A DNA stretch of 53,521 bases from Yanshouia hominis. Lineage in GTDB: Bacteria > Bacillota > Clostridia > Oscillospirales > Ruminococcaceae. A model generated the notes under the pieces. That model had not been told where the DNA came from, did no database searches, and saw only the letters and a program-made list of their open reading frames with translations. How positions within the stretch are numbered: position 1 is the stretch's first letter; the number at the start of each line of letters is the position of its first letter. Location of the stretch: NCBI GenBank assembly GCA_014385025.1, contig JACRTB010000019.1, positions 1 to 53,521 of the forward strand, in the 5' to 3' direction. The position numbers and the translations under genes are program-made. Positions 53,265-53,521 of this stretch are shown piece by piece.

Positions 53265-53394
53265 AATCAAAACCACCAGTTGAACTGGTGGTTTGCTCCA
53301 AGCCCTGGAAGAGCATATTACAGGCAGCCTCTTAAGAGGCATCGAAAGGTCTGCCAATCGCATTTTTTCTACAGGCCGCTAAAGCGGCCTGTTA
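53265..53394 (-). mobile_element. Right end of an IS200/IS605 element, copy D
   Basis: Downstream of the transposase fragment the minus strand carries the hairpins CAGGCCGCTTTAGCGGCCTG (about 53371-53392), GCCTCTTAAGAGGC (53327-53340) and the terminal CCACCAGTTCAACTGGTGG (53273-53291), then TTTTGATT. The same terminal layout occurs in copies A-C, linking them to this autonomous family. Confidence 0.8.
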
Positions 53395-53521
53395 TTATGC
53401 CTTTGTATTCTTAGCACCCGTAAACGGGTCCATATACTCCTTGAGCGAAATTTGATCTGCTGCTATATCCTCTTGGAGTTGGTTCTTTATGTATTCCTCT
53501 ATCACCTTCTTATTTCGCCCA
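53395..53521 (-). CDS. IS200/IS605 family transposase TnpA, C-terminal fragment (5' part beyond the window)
   Basis: The last 42 codons are visible: VIEEYIKNQLQEDIAADQIS, then LKEYMDPFTGAKNTKA and stop TAA at 53395. The (I/V)xEYIxxQLxEDxxxDQxSxxEYxDPFTG ending is characteristic of IS200-like Y1 (HUH) transposases. The catalytic tyrosine and HUH motif lie outside the window. It is followed by the element's right-end hairpins. Whether the full gene is intact cannot be seen. Confidence 0.85.
   Translation of the reverse strand, partial: GRNKKVIEEYIKNQLQEDIAADQISLKEYMDPFTGAKNTKA

Overview
The window is a GC-rich stretch (GC-biased third codon positions, AT-rich promoters) of a chromosome from an anaerobic, endospore-forming member of the Clostridia, most likely an Oscillospirales/Ruminococcaceae-type gut bacterium. 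This rests on an intact sigK, spoIIE and ytaF, a class I glutamate dehydrogenase, a Thr T-box, ParAB/CoaX/ECF-PanT gene order and IS200/IS605-type repeats. The species assignment is inference. No rRNA, tRNA or CRISPR array was seen.

Layout: 1-2824 holds a partial mgtC, a dicarboxylate symporter and a divergent RpiR-family regulator read from two tandem copies of one promoter. 2940-9917 (all minus) holds sigK, a FecCD-type ABC importer in one operon with CobA-HemD and a Met8-like enzyme, and a GGDEF protein. 10117-17909 holds yaaA, gdhA, capA, an iclR-corA pair and a cardiolipin synthase. 18189-24984 is an argG-H-C-B-D-F operon behind ArgR-like boxes. 25933-30625 holds a SARP-like regulator with a decayed GGDEF domain, ytaF, guaB and an acyl-ACP thioesterase. 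30786-35530 holds parA-parB with a degenerate seryl-tRNA synthetase paralogue, then coaX and panT. 35922-39659 holds a TtcA-like enzyme, a retron-type reverse transcriptase with a recognisable msr-msd RNA, and RNase Y. 39793-42176 is T-box-thrS. 42357-49897 holds abrB, an XRE regulator, an antiporter behind a fluoride-riboswitch-like leader, a large EndoQ-UvrD fusion and spoIIE. 50115-53521 holds gltX, a serine recombinase next to a 100-bp inverted-repeat segment, and the end of an IS200/IS605 element cut by the window edge.

Features that stand out: (1) a retron with a1/a2 repeats, two msr hairpins, a branched msd stem and a well-placed promoter, but no adjacent effector gene; (2) an EndoQ nuclease fused to a UvrD helicase with two sliding-clamp-binding-like motifs; (3) a fluoride-type ON switch in front of a cation/proton antiporter; (4) a SerRS-like protein without the class II catalytic motifs, translationally coupled to parB; (5) a dispersed family of small non-autonomous IS200/IS605-like elements; (6) short GC-rich tandem duplications at the 3' ends of several genes; (7) a possible invertible segment beside a serine recombinase.
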